Shown: piece by piece, positions 6,480 to 7,934 of the stretch
How the letters are laid out: the number at the start of each line of letters is the position of its first letter
How positions within the stretch are numbered: position 1 is the first letter of the stretch
DNA from: Vulcanimicrobiota bacterium
Lineage (GTDB): Bacteria; Vulcanimicrobiota; Vulcanimicrobiia; Vulcanimicrobiales; Vulcanimicrobiaceae
DNA length: 7,934 bases
Direction: 5' to 3'
NCBI GenBank assembly: GCA_014304965.1
Contig: JACRTZ010000102.1
Span: 1 to 7,934, forward strand
Made by a program: the position numbers and the translations under genes
The notes under the pieces: model-generated
What the model was told of the DNA's origin: nothing
Seen by the model: only the letters and a program-made list of their open reading frames with translations
The model's database searches: none

Positions 6480-7586
6480 CCGTTCGAGCAGATTGCCGAT
6501 GCGAAACGTTTCCGCGTCCTGACGCGCCTGCGCGCCGAGCCGCGCGCGCAGCGCAGCGTCGTCCAGAATGCGCGAGATCGCCGCACCGAAACCGCGTTCG
6601 TCTCGCGGACGCACCGCGAGACCGTTGATCCCGTCGTGCAGCCAGTCGCCGATGCCGCCGGCGGCGAACGCGACCACCGGCCGCCCGCGCGCAAACGCTT
6701 CGATGCCGATCGAGCCGAACGGTTCGGCCCACAACGACGGCAGCGCGAGCAGCGCCGCTTGGTCGAGCGCGGCGCGAACCTCGGCCGGTCCAACGGATCC
6801 CCGTGTTTCCAGAGTAACGCCTAGCCGTCCGGCGAGTGCGATCGCTTCCTGGAGCGCGGGCCCCTCGCCGAGCACGCGTAAGCGCGGCCGCGCGCCGGGT
6901 GCGATCGTCGCGAGCGCGCGCACGAGCGCCGCGAGACCCTTTTGCGGCACGACCCTACCGGCGAACATGATCGCGCGTTCGTTCGACGGCGTCACGGCAG
7001 CCGCGTACGCTTCGCCGGGAAGCGGAATCGGAACGGTGGCGATCAGCGCGCGCGGTATCCCGCTTGCGGTCGCACGGTCGGCGACGTAACGCGAAGCGAC
7101 GAGGATGCGATCGGCGCGCCGGATCGCGTCGCGCAAGCGGCGTCGCGCGCGAATCAATTCGAGCGTTTTCGGCCGGGGACCGTACGCACAGCCGTTCACG
7201 GCGGAATTGACGACGCAGGCCGCACCGAGCGGCAGCGTGCAATTCCGTTGCGAATGTGGAAACACACGATCGCCGTTCGGACAGAACGGACGATGGTCGT
7301 GAACGTGATAGGTCAGCTGCCGCGCCGAGCGAAGCGCCTCGACCACCGCCGCATCCATCACGTTTTCCGCAATGGCGACGTCGGGCGCGAACTCGCGCAC
7401 GATCGCGACCGCCTCGGTGGCGGCGCGCATGCTCGGCTCGGCGTGCTCGTCGGCCCAACCGAGTTGCTCGCGCCCGACGGCCAGAACGTCGTCGCCGCGC
7501 GCACGCAGTCCCGCGATCAGCGTCTCGAGATACCGCTCGGTGCCCCCCGCTCCGCCGAGCCGCTCGGCGAGGATCAAGACGCGCAT
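6471..7586 (-). CDS. GT4-type glycosyltransferase with cysteine cluster
   Basis: Predicted 371-residue GT-B glycosyltransferase. It begins MRVLILAERLGGAGGTERYL, the usual first strand and glycine loop of GT4 enzymes. The donor domain has MFAGRVVPQKGL (R211, K216) and the E-x7-E motif AEPFGSIGIEAF (E288, E296), followed by GRPVVAFAAGGIGDWLHDGING. The N-terminal domain holds HVHDHRPFCPNG and four cysteines in one segment (C102, C116, C124, C133), a pattern seen in some GT4 proteins and possibly a metal site. The open frame reaches further upstream, but that part overlaps the other glycosyltransferase in a different frame, so ATG 7586 is chosen. This ATG shares one base with the upstream stop (TGATG). 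The 3' end overlaps the convergent plus-strand gene by 9 bases. Sugar and acceptor are unknown. Confidence 0.9.
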   Translation of the reverse strand: MRVLILAERLGGAGGTERYLETLIAGLRARGDDVLAVGREQLGWADEHAEPSMRAATEAVAIVREFAPDVAIAENVMDAAVVEALRSARQLTYHVHDHRPFCPNGDRVFPHSQRNCTLPLGAACVVNSAVNGCAYGPRPKTLELIRARRRLRDAIRRADRILVASRYVADRATASGIPRALIATVPIPLPGEAYAAAVTPSNERAIMFAGRVVPQKGLAALVRALATIAPGARPRLRVLGEGPALQEAIALAGRLGVTLETRGSVGPAEVRAALDQAALLALPSLWAEPFGSIGIEAFARGRPVVAFAAGGIGDWLHDGINGLAVRPRDERGFGAAISRILDDAALRARLGAQARQDAETFRIGNLLERLV

Positions 7587-7934
7587 CAGCCGTGCATCGC
7601 GAGTGCGCGCCCGTAGGCGTCGAGCGTCGCTTCGGCATGCTGCCGCCACGTGAACGATCGCAGCCGCTTTTCGAGCGCATCTCCCAGCGGGCGGCGGCCG
7701 GCGGCCAGTGCCGCGCCCAGCGCGGCGCGAATCGAATCCGGATCGGCCGGGTCGGCATAGTGTGCGTACGAGCGGAAATACTCGCATTCGCTCCCGCGGT
7801 CGCCGGTCACGATCTGCATGCCGCACGCGGCGGCTTCCAACGAGGAAAGCCCGGGACTCTCCAGCCACGACGGATGCGCGTGGACCGCCGCGCGCGACAT
7901 CAAGGTGAAAAGTTCGGACTGGCTCCCGGGCGCG
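7586..7934 (-). CDS. GT4-type glycosyltransferase, C-terminal part (cut by window edge)
   Basis: The last 115 residues of a glycosyltransferase are visible; the frame is open to the window end, so the N-terminus lies outside. The segment HAHPSWLESPGLSSLEAAACGMQIVTGDRGSECEYF shows the E-x7-E donor-site motif of GT4 enzymes (E25 and E33 of the visible part) followed by the usual 'GTPVV' analogue. The C-terminal helix SFTWRQHAEATLDAYGRAL is also typical. The internal ATG at 7900 is not a real start because it would leave only the last third of the fold. Its stop overlaps the start of the downstream glycosyltransferase (TGATG), so the two are one transcription unit and probably act in the same glycan pathway. 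Confidence 0.85.
   Translation of the reverse strand, partial: APGSQSELFTLMSRAAVHAHPSWLESPGLSSLEAAACGMQIVTGDRGSECEYFRSYAHYADPADPDSIRAALGAALAAGRRPLGDALEKRLRSFTWRQHAEATLDAYGRALAMHG

Noticed and set aside
7587..7868. Upstream extension of the minus-strand GT4 (94 extra residues)
   Set aside because: It overlaps the C-terminal GT4 domain of the neighbouring gene in another frame, and the GT4 fold starts at ATG 7586 with MRVLILAERLGG.
1..7934. CRISPR array, insertion sequence, tRNA or rRNA
   Set aside because: No regularly spaced repeats, transposase motifs, terminal inverted repeats or RNA-gene signatures were seen.

Overview
The window is GC-rich bacterial DNA that is almost fully coding. It carries short-spaced or overlapping genes, GTG starts and stop/start overlaps (TGATG, GTGA). 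Nothing in it fixes the taxon. The mix of a zinc-finger anti-sigma factor, a lipoprotein cytochrome c and dense glycosyltransferase genes would fit a GC-rich free-living lineage such as an Eremiobacterota-like or other soil bacterium, but that is a weak inference.

Layout. Bases 1-365 are a leader without a convincing gene. It starts with an AT-rich stretch and holds a 15-base near-perfect direct repeat spaced exactly 21 bases apart. Six genes follow on the plus strand: an ECF-type sigma factor (366-890); a membrane anti-sigma factor with an HxxxCxxC zinc motif (890-1588); a lipoprotein mono-haem cytochrome c (1661-2077); a photolyase/cryptochrome-family flavoprotein (2094-3539); an MsbA-like ABC exporter (3559-5451); and a GT4-type glycosyltransferase (5448-6479). 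Two more GT4-type glycosyltransferases lie on the minus strand, 7586-7934 (cut by the window edge) and 6471-7586. They converge on the plus-strand genes with a 9-base overlap at 6471-6479.

How the genes may work together. The left part looks like a stress or light-response module: a sigma/anti-sigma pair that could sense envelope or redox stress, followed by a c-type cytochrome and a light-related flavoprotein. This resembles the targets of the Rhodobacter sphaeroides RpoE/ChrR singlet-oxygen system, which include phrA and cycA, although the anti-sigma type differs. The right part looks like a surface glycan or glycolipid locus: an exporter of the lipid-flipping type with three GT4 enzymes.

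The most notable points are in the photolyase gene. Its reading frame has no ATG, GTG or TTG at the expected N-terminus. An ATA codon sits exactly where the E. coli PhrB start methionine would align. In addition, five residues that touch the lesion or the flavin in classical CPD photolyases appear to be replaced, while the flavin-binding frame is kept.
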